Shown here: piece after piece, positions 8,395 to 16,248 of the stretch | How the letters are laid out: each line of letters starts with the position of its first letter | Numbering within the stretch: position 1 is the first letter of the stretch | Virus record (IMG/VR): IMGVR_UViG_3300013123_000023 | Span: 1-28,801 of that record | DNA: 28,801 nucleotides | Direction: 5' to 3' (one strand) | Source of the DNA: a virus | The notes under the pieces: model-generated | The model's input: the letters and a program-made list of their open reading frames with translations, nothing else | What the model was told of the DNA's origin: nothing | Databases searched by the model: none | Position numbers and translations under genes: made by a program

Positions 8395-11300
8395 TAGTAA
8401 CTTCCGTATTCTCCGGGCCTTGAAGATGCAGATCCACTTCCGTTACCTTCTACTCTCACTTTTACCTCTACATTTGCAAGTTTTTCGGCTGCTTTCAGGA
8501 TCTTGTCTGAACCATCTGCAAATTTGTCAATTGATGTTTTGTTCTTTTGATCTTCTTTCTCGGTCTCAGTATTACCTCTATTCCTGCGCCAATATAGTGC
8601 AGCACGATCTATTTGGTCTTGGTCCATAGCCATCGTTTGAGCGCCTTTTCTGAAAACACTACTTTCATAGGTGCTCTTGTCGGGTCTGATAAACGTTGTC
8701 GCCTCTTGGTTCCAACCCTCTTTTTTTAGCGATTCAATGTAATTTCTTCGGAGGTCCCACTGAGACACTTTTTGGTATAGACTTTGCTTTGCTTTTTCGG
8801 CAAGTTGAGGGTTTTCGTCTTCAATTTTGGAAGCCCTTTTGGAAAGCCCGTCCAGCGTTTTTGCACGCCTGTCGGCAAGTTCCATTTTATATTTGTCTCG
8901 CCTCACAGTCTCAGCACTTGCAAATTTACCCTCGTCCCAAACTTTTTTGTTTGGCTGTTTTTCTGCCCATTCCATTTCCCTTTGAAAAGCTTTGTCTGAA
9001 ACTCGTTTTGCAAGCTCTGCATCGCCTCCACGTTCTTGAACCCCTATGTCTCCAATGGCGTTTCTGTTTACGTATCCTTCGGAACCGGGCGTATTGGGTG
9101 CGATGTTAAAACCTACGCCGCCTTCAAAAACACTTGGCGCTCTCCAACTGTCCTTGTCAAACGGATGACGTCCGGGCATATACGGAAACATATGCTTGAC
9201 ATCGCTGATGTATCTTGCTCTTTGCAGTGAACTTGCCAGAAAACCTTGTTTGACCTTCTCGTCTTTCGTAAGTTCCCTGCCCTCTCTTTTCGCAAGATCG
9301 GTTGCATAGAGATTGCCTGTCCCGGCAGGGGCTCTGTGGTCGATTTCGGATAGTGGTATCCTTTGCGCTGTGGGAGATACATTTCTTTTGTCAGTTTCCC
9401 CTTCTGCGGCAGATAATTGATGGGGACGTTGCTTCGGAGACTGAACTGTAGCAGCGGATACCGGTTGGGGAACGGGAGCGCCTACTTGCCCTAGTTTTCC
9501 CTGAGAGGCAGCGGATACCGGTTGGGGAGACTTCTCTTTTTTACTTTCGCTTATTCCTTCAGTTTTTGCAGTAGTTTTTTGTTTACTCAGTACATCTCGA
9601 ATGGCCTTCAAGACGTTTGTATGTGTTTTAAGCTCATTCAGTTGTTGTTTTACTACGTCTCCAAAGTCTCTTTTCATTTCTTGAGGGACACTTTTCAACA
9701 ATTGTTCTTGCTTTTTACTTGCCTTTTCTGCTTCATCAATTTTGCCTACACTCAAATATTGACCAGACAGTCTTTTATATTGTTCGGCAAGCGTCATCTT
9801 AACCTCTTGAGCACGTTTACTTCCTTCAGGAAGCTTGCCTACTTCAGCCTCCATTGTTTTGATTTGTTTCTCTATTGAAATGGTTTCTCTATCTCTAATT
9901 CTTAAACTAACGGCCAGTTTTTTTGCCTCCATTACTTGTTGTTCTTGTGCAAGTTTTTGAATTCTACCAGAGACATCAATACCTTGTCTTGAAAATGCAC
10001 CTTGAGTCTGTTGAAGCATCTGCATAAGAAACTGCCGACCGCCTTCAGACTGATAAAATTGTTTAAGTTGTCCTAGACCTCCAAGTTGTTTCCTTAGCGC
10101 TTCTTGGGTGTTTATGGTCCCTTGGATTTGAAGAGTATCTGCTTCTTTTTCTCTACGCTGTGATCTTCTGACATCTTCTTGTGCTTCTCTACTGCTTCTC
10201 AAGGCTCGTGTTATTTGCAGTTCTCGTGGTGCTTGATAACCTGCGGCTCCCCATAAGGTTTCCTGCAATTGCTCTCTCATGCCCCTTTCGGTTCTGGCTT
10301 GCTGTCTTCTATAGTCTTCTCCGGCATAACGGCCCATTTGGGCCTGAGTCATTGTTCCTTGCAGACCAAATACTGCCTGTCCATATTGGAGATGAGGTTG
10401 ATAACGCCTATCGAGTTGCGTAAGCCTTCCTTGTTCAAGTTGGTTGAGGTTGTTGTAATGAGTCTCAATGATTTGCATCTTTGTTTGTGCATATTTAAGA
10501 GTAAAGTCTATCTCCTGCTTATACATATTCTGTCTTATGGACAAAATCTGCTGCATCGTCTGTTGACTCTCATTGATAAGTCGCTTATTACCAGAGCCAA
10601 GTATTTGCTGTATAAGGGTAGTTTCGGAGCCTGTTATGCCTTTTCTGAGATTGGATACTAAACCAAGTTTAGTACTTTCAGTAGTTCCTTCTTTTTGAAT
10701 TGCGTCCGTCTTAGTTTGAAGAATCATCTTTTCTAATTGTAATCTTTGCTGAGTAAGTTCTAGAATTTTTTGAGCATGGCGAAGCGATTCTTCGTCACCT
10801 TGTTTAATTAGCCTTTGGATCTTGTTCTTTATCCCTTCCCCCATTTCTCCTCGCGAGACCAAACCTTGAGCAGTAACGCCCATACCTTTTTGCCTTATAG
10901 CCAATTCTTGATCAATAAACTTATCGTCAACCTGCTGTAATTTTGCGTTGAACCGATCTCCGGAGACATTAAGAATCTTTGCGGCTTTCTTAGTAGCAAA
11001 TTCAGTTTTTTCTTTCAGGAGTTTTTGTATTTCTTCGTAATCGGGCCTGCTTATACCCCCACCGGCAAGTAGCCTTTTGGCACCACTGCCTATGGTCATT
11101 CCCTGAGTGCCCATTTCTCGGTAAATATAATTGTTTGCAAATTTTTGAAACTCTGCATTTTGTTCCGCCTCAGCCTTCTTAAGTATCATCTGAACTTCTT
11201 GAGCTTCAAGCGTTCCATATTTTCCTGTATCCTTATCTGGTATTTCGCCCAATCTTTTCAGATCGTCTTTTGACAATAGTCCTCTTTTTCTGGCTGATTC

Positions 11301-13439
11301 AATGGCCGTAGGTAACTGTTTGTTGGCTATTTCCAATCCTACTTCTTTTTGTTTCAAATCAAATTCAGCACGCTTAACAAGAAAGGCACGTAACATTTCA
11401 TTGTATACAGATTTTTCGTTACCCTCCTCTTCTGCTATATCTGCTAACTTTTTCTTCAGTTGAGGAGTAGTAAATTTTATACCGCCTCTTTCGATATATT
11501 TTTTTCCAGACGCCACAAGTTTTCTTAAGTCTTCTTCTGTTTGAGACCTATTTTTCTGACGATTTATCATTGCTCTCTCAAGAACTGATGCCCGACCGTC
11601 TTGAAGGGCTTTCATGGAATAATAAGGATCAGATAGGTCTACATTTCCAGAAGACTCGATAAGTTCTTCTCTTTGTCCTATTTTTATTCTACGTTCCTTT
11701 ATTTCCTTTTCTCTCTCTTCAATCTGCTTTTTTATTTGCTCAACTTGTTTTGCTGTTTTAAGAATGTCTTTCCCAGAATTATCGAGTGCCTTGATATACT
11801 CCATGATCTCATTGAATTCTTTACCTGTTTTTGCTGCAATATCCCCTATAGCGTCCTTTGCTTTTTCAAGTTCTTCAGGAGTTTGAGCGTTTCTCATTTT
11901 TTTAGCTATTTCTCTGACTTCGGATACCATTTTAGGGTTCGCTTTTTTGAATTCCTGTCCCATTTCATAAGCAGTAAGTAGTTGTTTTTTGTCTTCGGTT
12001 TCATTTTCTAGCCGAGCCAATTCTTTTTCGTCCTTTTGAGCATCAATTAGTAATTTTTTTCTTGAACCACTAAGCATTTGTACAGCGCCCTGAAACTGTA
12101 ATTGAGGCCCTTGGCCGAAAGTTTCTGTCAGAAACTTACTCAAAAATCCAGGTAATCTATTGCTTTCGAGTGCTTCTCCGAGCTTTATCCTATTTTCTCC
12201 GGCTGCTGTATCCCAAGCAGCAGATCCTTTTTCGAGTAATCCTGCTCCTCCTGAAATAATCTTTCCAAAATCCTTCACTGACAAACCCCCAAAGGCCCCT
12301 GGAAGTTGTCGTGCTCCAAGAATAGCATCCATGCCCCAATTAGCTGCCCCAGTTACTCCTTCTTTGAAACCTTTCCATACTCTTCCTTGGTGTGTAAGCG
12401 CTAACCCTTGAATTATTTCTGAAGGCGACCACCCTTCAGTTGCGTTGTTGAGTTTAGTGCCTACATCTTCCGACCATTCTCTATATCTTTGCAACGGTCC
12501 TTTGAAGCCTACTCCCGTTCTTCTTCCGCCTTCCACCACACGCATCCGGAGTCTTTCTTGCTCAAGTTTTTCTGGTGTACTACCTTCAGTACCGCGAACA
12601 TAAAAATTCTTGAGTAATTTATTATATTCTTCGGAAACATTTTTGCCTTCATTGCCTGCTCTGATTTTGGCAAGTTCCATCAAGGACGTAGCTTGACGCT
12701 GATTAATATTGCCAGAGAGCATACCGGATGATTGGTCCAATAGTTTAAGAAATTCTTGTCTCGTGCCCCCTCTTTGTGTCCACCTATTCATACCTGCTCG
12801 GGTACTGCCCGCTGAACCAAAATCAGTAAACCAGCCATGGCTACCTACGTCAGCCCATGAGCCCTTCAGTAATTCTATGTCCTCTTTAAGTTTCCTAGAA
12901 TTATCCATCCATCTTTTTATGAATTGATCATATGCAGCCGTAGCGACCATTAAAGCAGTTCCAATATGACCAGTAGCAACCTTTAACCCTGTAGCAAGGC
13001 CAGTAAAAGATTTAGCAAGCAGCCCAGTTCTGCCTGCCAGTGCCTTAATGGAGTCATCCATCATTTTTGGCGTACTGGTGAAATCTCTAATGTGTTTTGC
13101 TATTGACTGTGTAGCTTTTCCAAACTTTTCTGAATTTTGAAGCGTAGTTTTACCTAGTTTCTCAAAAGTTTGTGCGGCAACCTCTCCGTATAATTGAAAT
13201 TTTTTGGTATCGGCAACATAGTCGTTTACGGCTTTCCCAAAACTCTTTTCACCAGATACCATTGAGCCAGCAGCAGCAGCAATCTCCATACCAGGCCCAG
13301 CAACACCATGAAGGGCAATAGCCGCTGCGGGCTTGATAGAGGTCAGAATTCGACTTTGTTCTATAAGGGTCTTACTATTTTTTATTCCGTCAACCATGGC
13401 ACTATTTATTTGGTTAACGTAATTAAGCATGTCGTCCAT
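8394..13439 (-). CDS. Tape measure protein (1681 aa)
   Basis: The longest gene of the window, directly after the tail chaperone pair, as is usual for tape measure genes. ATG at 13439 with GGTGA upstream; it overlaps the end of the chaperone frame by 17 bases. Residues about 50-65 and 140-172 are Ala/Gly-rich hydrophobic segments (the latter around ATGHIGTALMVATAAY), followed by more than 1000 residues of Lys/Glu/Gln-rich coiled coil (about 440-1280). A Pro/Ala/Gln linker with repeated PQPVSAA (about 1300-1340) precedes a polar C-terminal region. No peptidase or lysozyme domain is evident. With the known rule of about 0.15 nm per residue, the tail would be near 250 nm; that figure is an estimate. 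Confidence 0.93.
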   Translation of the reverse strand: MDDMLNYVNQINSAMVDGIKNSKTLIEQSRILTSIKPAAAIALHGVAGPGMEIAAAAGSMVSGEKSFGKAVNDYVADTKKFQLYGEVAAQTFEKLGKTTLQNSEKFGKATQSIAKHIRDFTSTPKMMDDSIKALAGRTGLLAKSFTGLATGLKVATGHIGTALMVATAAYDQFIKRWMDNSRKLKEDIELLKGSWADVGSHGWFTDFGSAGSTRAGMNRWTQRGGTRQEFLKLLDQSSGMLSGNINQRQATSLMELAKIRAGNEGKNVSEEYNKLLKNFYVRGTEGSTPEKLEQERLRMRVVEGGRRTGVGFKGPLQRYREWSEDVGTKLNNATEGWSPSEIIQGLALTHQGRVWKGFKEGVTGAANWGMDAILGARQLPGAFGGLSVKDFGKIISGGAGLLEKGSAAWDTAAGENRIKLGEALESNRLPGFLSKFLTETFGQGPQLQFQGAVQMLSGSRKKLLIDAQKDEKELARLENETEDKKQLLTAYEMGQEFKKANPKMVSEVREIAKKMRNAQTPEELEKAKDAIGDIAAKTGKEFNEIMEYIKALDNSGKDILKTAKQVEQIKKQIEEREKEIKERRIKIGQREELIESSGNVDLSDPYYSMKALQDGRASVLERAMINRQKNRSQTEEDLRKLVASGKKYIERGGIKFTTPQLKKKLADIAEEEGNEKSVYNEMLRAFLVKRAEFDLKQKEVGLEIANKQLPTAIESARKRGLLSKDDLKRLGEIPDKDTGKYGTLEAQEVQMILKKAEAEQNAEFQKFANNYIYREMGTQGMTIGSGAKRLLAGGGISRPDYEEIQKLLKEKTEFATKKAAKILNVSGDRFNAKLQQVDDKFIDQELAIRQKGMGVTAQGLVSRGEMGEGIKNKIQRLIKQGDEESLRHAQKILELTQQRLQLEKMILQTKTDAIQKEGTTESTKLGLVSNLRKGITGSETTLIQQILGSGNKRLINESQQTMQQILSIRQNMYKQEIDFTLKYAQTKMQIIETHYNNLNQLEQGRLTQLDRRYQPHLQYGQAVFGLQGTMTQAQMGRYAGEDYRRQQARTERGMREQLQETLWGAAGYQAPRELQITRALRSSREAQEDVRRSQRREKEADTLQIQGTINTQEALRKQLGGLGQLKQFYQSEGGRQFLMQMLQQTQGAFSRQGIDVSGRIQKLAQEQQVMEAKKLAVSLRIRDRETISIEKQIKTMEAEVGKLPEGSKRAQEVKMTLAEQYKRLSGQYLSVGKIDEAEKASKKQEQLLKSVPQEMKRDFGDVVKQQLNELKTHTNVLKAIRDVLSKQKTTAKTEGISESKKEKSPQPVSAASQGKLGQVGAPVPQPVSAATVQSPKQRPHQLSAAEGETDKRNVSPTAQRIPLSEIDHRAPAGTGNLYATDLAKREGRELTKDEKVKQGFLASSLQRARYISDVKHMFPYMPGRHPFDKDSWRAPSVFEGGVGFNIAPNTPGSEGYVNRNAIGDIGVQERGGDAELAKRVSDKAFQREMEWAEKQPNKKVWDEGKFASAETVRRDKYKMELADRRAKTLDGLSKRASKIEDENPQLAEKAKQSLYQKVSQWDLRRNYIESLKKEGWNQEATTFIRPDKSTYESSVFRKGAQTMAMDQDQIDRAALYWRRNRGNTETEKEDQKNKTSIDKFADGSDKILKAAEKLANVEVKVRVEGNGSGSASSRPGEYGSY
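9451..9528 (-). repeat. Direct repeat of 21 bp inside the tape measure gene
   Basis: The 21 bases at 9451-9471 (GCAGCGGATACCGGTTGGGG plus A) recur exactly at 9508-9528. On the coding strand each copy encodes PQPVSAA in a Pro/Ala-rich linker. A small internal duplication in a flexible segment is the likely origin. Confidence 0.85.
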
Positions 13440-14144
13440 GTTTCTTCACCGTTTTCTTTCCAATATCAGCTTTTAGTTTGCTACCACCAAGGATTCCCTT
13501 AACGATTCTCACGCTCTCTCTACTAAAATGCCCATCTGCCTCTGGATCAGGAGGATGGGCCTTTTGTTCAAGCTCTTTTGCTAACTCATTTAATGCTTCT
13601 GGATCTTGGATAGCTGAAAGATTTCCAAGATCTCTTAATCTGTTACGGGCCTCTTGCCTGAAGGTTTCCCAATACATGCCCATAACCTGCTGTTCTGTTT
13701 TGTTGTAACATCCGTCGAAAGTTTCACCTGGGAAAATACTGCATATTCTGCCTATGATTTCTCTCCAGGCTGGGCCTCCTCCGATTCCAAATTGTTTTTT
13801 TTTGCATCTTCTTCTGACATCTCTTCAGGATCTCTCTCGAAGATAATATTGAGGATCTGCACCCGTTGTATATGATCTATGTTTTGATACTGTTCCTCTC
13901 CAAACTCTGGAATGAAAATCTCAATCTCTCGTTTCCACCAGGCATGGAGAAGTTGGCCGTATTCATCTGAACCGGGTCCGTTGCCGTCTTCGGTAAGCCT
14001 TTTGAGTTCCTTGCTCACACTTTTGTATTCGGCGTCGTGTTTGAGTTCTTGTCCAATAGTACGTCTCATCACCTGAAGTGTTTTGCCACCGACAACAACC
14101 TCACCTACCTGTGGCCTTATCTGGTCACAATCCATTCTCCTCAT
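13423..14144 (-). CDS. Tail assembly chaperone G-T fusion made by -1 frameshift (about 240 aa)
   Basis: Read in frame from ATG 14144 to the slippery A AAA AAC at 13800-13794, then -1 into the frame that ends at 13423. The two parts are 117 and 123 residues. After the shift the product reads KQFGIGGGPAWREIIGRIC and runs without a stop into MGMYWETFRQEARNRL and on to the basic end VKKHGRHA. The T frame has an ATG of its own at 13683 but only a weak upstream AGGT, so separate translation is less likely. Lambda G/GT-type chaperones bind the tape measure during tail assembly, and this pair lies just before the tape measure gene. The shift is predicted from sequence, not measured. Confidence 0.82.
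13752..14144 (-). CDS. Tail assembly chaperone, short form (G-like, 130 aa)
   Basis: ATG at 14144 with a very strong AGGAGG about eight bases upstream; stop TAG at 13752. The protein is acidic and mostly helical, with EFGEEQYQNIDHIQRVQ (about 86-102) and a Glu-rich tail. It lies between the tail tube gene and the tape measure gene, the standard place of the short chaperone. Most ribosomes should stop here and a minority shift -1 to make the G-T fusion. A palindromic hairpin sits 27 bases upstream of the ATG and may lower expression relative to the tail tube gene. Confidence 0.85.
   Translation of the reverse strand: MRRMDCDQIRPQVGEVVVGGKTLQVMRRTIGQELKHDAEYKSVSKELKRLTEDGNGPGSDEYGQLLHAWWKREIEIFIPEFGEEQYQNIDHIQRVQILNIIFERDPEEMSEEDAKKNNLESEEAQPGEKS
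13794..13800 (-). promoter_or_regulatory. Slippery heptamer A AAA AAC for -1 ribosomal frameshift
   Basis: The coding strand has nine A then C (13803-13794), read in the G frame as GCA AAA AAA AAC, so the classic X XXY YYZ heptamer A AAA AAC is in register. The alternative frame is open from here through the T part. GGAGGAGGCCCAGCCT just downstream (about 13779-13764) could fold into a small AGGC/GCCT hairpin. The long A run could also allow transcriptional slippage. Confidence 0.85.
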
Positions 14145-14171
14145 TTTTCAATCCTCCTTTGAAAACAGATC

Positions 14172-14199
14172 AAAAATCTGGAAATTTTTCCAGATTTTT
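14172..14199 (-). repeat. 28-bp palindrome, copy B (possible intrinsic terminator/attenuator)
   Basis: Identical over all 28 bases to copy A: 13-base arms AAAAATCTGGAAA / complement with centre TT. It overlaps the last two bases of the tail tube stop codon and ends 27 bases before the chaperone ATG. Placed after a gene expected to be highly expressed and before one needed in small amounts, it fits a partial terminator. Confidence 0.9.
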
Positions 14200-14731
14200 A
14201 GCTTCCTTCATGAATACCACAAATATAGCCCTCGTTTGTCTGCCCAGTAGGAACAACAAATCCTTTGAACTGTGCAGGCCAAATCCTTTCTCCATCTGCC
14301 GTAAAACTTGCATTCAATGAAGCCAACGGTGCAGCATAAAAAAGCTTGATCCAATCTTGGGCATCTTGCTTTGATGTTGCTGTTGCTGCATCAGCGTAAT
14401 CCATCAAGGCAGCACCAACACCAGAGGCCAATCTCAGGAGGTATCCTGTAGCGTCGGCAGCATAAACAGATTCCGGTATAAGATAATGCAATCTTTGATA
14501 GTTGCTTTCTGCCATTGGAGCGCTGAGAGTGACCATGCGGCCAATAATAGTCTCTGCAATAGGCGTAATGCCTTCTTGGTCTACCGTTACCTCGTGAGAT
14601 TGGGTCTGGACGGCAAAGGCTACACCACCTTTGGTGTAACCAAGATCAAGAATTTGTCCTATGTTTCCGGCCACGGTTCCGAACGTCACCCAAGCGGCCC
14701 CGAGCTTTACATCAGTTGCATTTCCAGCCAT
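14198..14731 (-). CDS. Major tail tube protein (177 aa)
   Basis: ATG at 14731 with AAAGGAG about nine bases upstream, the best ribosome binding site of the tail block. It starts MAGNATDVKLGAAWVTFG and has LDLGYTKGGV (about 28-37), a pattern of phage tail tube proteins near the N-terminus, and ERIWPAQFKGFVVPTG near the end. Size, beta-rich Ala/Thr/Gly composition and position between the tail terminator and the chaperone pair match a siphophage tube protein. A shorter paralogue is coded at 7613-8050. It should polymerise as stacked hexamers around the tape measure. Confidence 0.8.
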   Translation of the reverse strand: MAGNATDVKLGAAWVTFGTVAGNIGQILDLGYTKGGVAFAVQTQSHEVTVDQEGITPIAETIIGRMVTLSAPMAESNYQRLHYLIPESVYAADATGYLLRLASGVGAALMDYADAATATSKQDAQDWIKLFYAAPLASLNASFTADGERIWPAQFKGFVVPTGQTNEGYICGIHEGS

Positions 14732-14743
14732 TTCAAAACTCCT

Positions 14744-15196
14744 TTATGTCGAAACGAGTTTGATGATTTTCGTAAAGTAAATAATCATTGTCTCAAGATA
14801 GAGTTTTCTTCCATCATCAAAATCTAAACTACCTTGAGTCGCCCACGTATAACCCACTTTAAGATTTTGTGTAAAGAAATTTTGTTCATAAAACAGACTC
14901 TCAATAGCTTCGCAAACATCCTCTACGTCAGTTACGGCCTCGGATTTACCAAAAACTTCCAGAGAGTATGCCTTGTCATTAATTTGTCCTATGTCAATTT
15001 TAGCTCCGGTAGACAGTTTTGTTGTTCCCATCGGTCGATAAACTGCATATAGCTTTTTGGTATCTGATATTGTTACTTTTACCGGTGTCGTATATTTGTA
15101 AAGACGAGGATCACTTGTTGTGGCTCCTGTCTTGGTTTTGAAAATAGAGTCCGCAATAACCGTATCATAGAAAAGTTTATTAAGTTCTCTACTCAT
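14744..15196 (-). CDS. Tail terminator-like protein (150 aa)
   Basis: ATG at 15196 overlaps the neck gene stop (TAATG), with AGAGG upstream. It starts MSRELNKLFYDTVIAD and has YAVYRPMGTTK (about 50-60) and KAYSLEVFGKSEAVTDVEDVCEAI (about 75-98). A small alpha/beta protein with an N-terminal helix, followed by strands, at exactly this place (after HK97-gp10-like, before the tube) is the pattern of gpU/gp17-like tail terminators, which cap the tube at the head side. The assignment rests on gene order and size more than on a specific motif. Confidence 0.68.
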   Translation of the reverse strand: MSRELNKLFYDTVIADSIFKTKTGATTSDPRLYKYTTPVKVTISDTKKLYAVYRPMGTTKLSTGAKIDIGQINDKAYSLEVFGKSEAVTDVEDVCEAIESLFYEQNFFTQNLKVGYTWATQGSLDFDDGRKLYLETMIIYFTKIIKLVST

Positions 15197-15711
15197 TATT
15201 GACCTCTTATTATTCGATAGGGAAAGTTTTGCTGAACCGCAACAATTTTTGGCAAACTTTTACGAACTGCTGGTTCAATAAATGGCCTTGGACTTACTTT
15301 CTCTCTTCCGTGTTCCATATCATCTGCATAATATACTGTAGTTCTTATTGATACCTCGTAATCATTTTCTCCATATACCGATATCAACATATAAAAAGAT
15401 TGTCTAAGCCTTCCGGTTCGGGAAGCAGGAGGTTCGCCAGGAGCAGAAGCCCGATAAGCTGAACCATAAATTTCTTCTCTGGCGTGAGCACCTACAAACT
15501 TAAGGTGATAATTCACTTTCTTTTTTAGTTCTTTTGAGAGCGATTTATAACCTTCCCTCGTATAGAATATGTTTGATGGTAACGGATACCAACGGCCTGA
15601 TCTGTCCCCCGTTAATTCATTTTGAATAGCCTGAATAAGAATAATACCGATTTGTTGAGCACCTTCGTAGGTAGCGCAACGGAATTTCAGTTTGAGCGTT
15701 GGATCGGACAT
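15196..15711 (-). CDS. HK97-gp10-like neck / tail completion protein (171 aa)
   Basis: The central block SAYRASAPGEPPASRTGRLR (about 82-101), a Tyr-rich strand region YYADDMEHG (about 129-137) and RPFIEPAVRKSLP (about 143-155) are hallmarks of the HK97 gp10-like family of neck/tail completion proteins. ATG at 15711 has no good Shine-Dalgarno sequence; a 17-codon in-frame ORF with a strong one lies immediately upstream, separated by one TAA and one ACT codon. Translation probably depends on coupling to that mini-ORF, or the gene once started there. Followed by the tail terminator gene with a TAATG overlap. Confidence 0.85.
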   Translation of the reverse strand: MSDPTLKLKFRCATYEGAQQIGIILIQAIQNELTGDRSGRWYPLPSNIFYTREGYKSLSKELKKKVNYHLKFVGAHAREEIYGSAYRASAPGEPPASRTGRLRQSFYMLISVYGENDYEVSIRTTVYYADDMEHGREKVSPRPFIEPAVRKSLPKIVAVQQNFPYRIIRGQ

Positions 15712-15714
15712 AGT

Positions 15715-15768
15715 TTAATGTCTTTTAATTTTGGCCTTCGTCATCAGGTGTCCGGTGTTGTCGATCAT
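15715..15768 (-). CDS. Upstream mini-ORF (17 aa) in frame with the neck gene
   Basis: ATG at 15768 has AGGAGA about six bases upstream, far better than the site in front of the neck gene. It encodes MIDNTGHLMTKAKIKRH then TAA; the next codons are ACT and the ATG of the neck gene, all in the same frame. It may be a leader peptide that couples translation, or the former N-terminus of the neck protein cut by a nonsense change. Small size keeps this uncertain. Confidence 0.4.
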   Translation of the reverse strand: MIDNTGHLMTKAKIKRH

Positions 15769-15853
15769 GGTGTTTCTCCTGGCCTCCCGGCCCCTCGTCT
15801 CTGGGCGGATACCAATTGTCGGGCAGGTTAACGGATTGAGCTACACATCATCC

Positions 15854-16240
15854 CTACTCAGGATACGGCAACTCTTCCCGTATCTTTCCCTTCGCCGCCT
15901 TCCACGCGGCTAGCGCAGCATCGCGCTCCGCGCCGTCAAGTTCCCACGCCTTCATAAAGAGGCTATCCGTCTCAGCAGCATACCGCCGTGCCCTCTCCGC
16001 AGCTACCGGCTGTTTTCGGGCCTCCAGATATGCCGCCCACTCAGCCGACTCGGCTCCCAGATGCTCCCGCAGAGCAACCGACTCGGCACACGACAGCATC
16101 GTGTCATGTGCGGCAATTACCGATTTTACCAGATCCTCTTTCACTGTGGCCTTCTCGGCCCATGACACGTTTCCGTTGCTGTCTACACCTGTGATATTGC
16201 AACCACAAGCAACCAACTTTGAATGCAGTGTTGTATCCAT
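15854..16240 (-). CDS. Small fibre-associated protein, tail-fibre C-terminal/assembly type (128 aa)
   Basis: I chose the ATG at 16240, with AGAGGTG just upstream, over the in-frame GTG at 16246. The C-terminal half, ARRYAAETDSLFMKAW (about 83-98) followed by AALAAWKAAKGKIREELPYPE-like residues at the end, matches the pattern of a short domain (aayaaesDplf..k...W...k.eIk...Py) often found after phage tail fibre genes. The upstream gene is a tail-fibre-like protein nine bases away, so the two probably work together. Ala/Glu/Arg-rich, with GC-rich codons unlike the surrounding AT-rich genes, as is its partner: both sit in the same probable transferred block. Confidence 0.62.
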   Translation of the reverse strand: MDTTLHSKLVACGCNITGVDSNGNVSWAEKATVKEDLVKSVIAAHDTMLSCAESVALREHLGAESAEWAAYLEARKQPVAAERARRYAAETDSLFMKAWELDGAERDAALAAWKAAKGKIREELPYPE

Positions 16241-16248
16241 CTTCACCT

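Noticed and set aside
13794-13803. Nine-base A run as a sequencing error
   Set aside because: An error cannot be excluded, but the in-register A AAA AAC, the position before the tape measure gene and the open -1 frame all fit the known chaperone frameshift.
15775-15800. GGCC-GGGA-GGCC hairpin as a terminator between the fibre block and neck gene
   Set aside because: The stem is short and no U tract follows on the minus strand; it overlaps the region of the mini-ORF's ribosome binding site.
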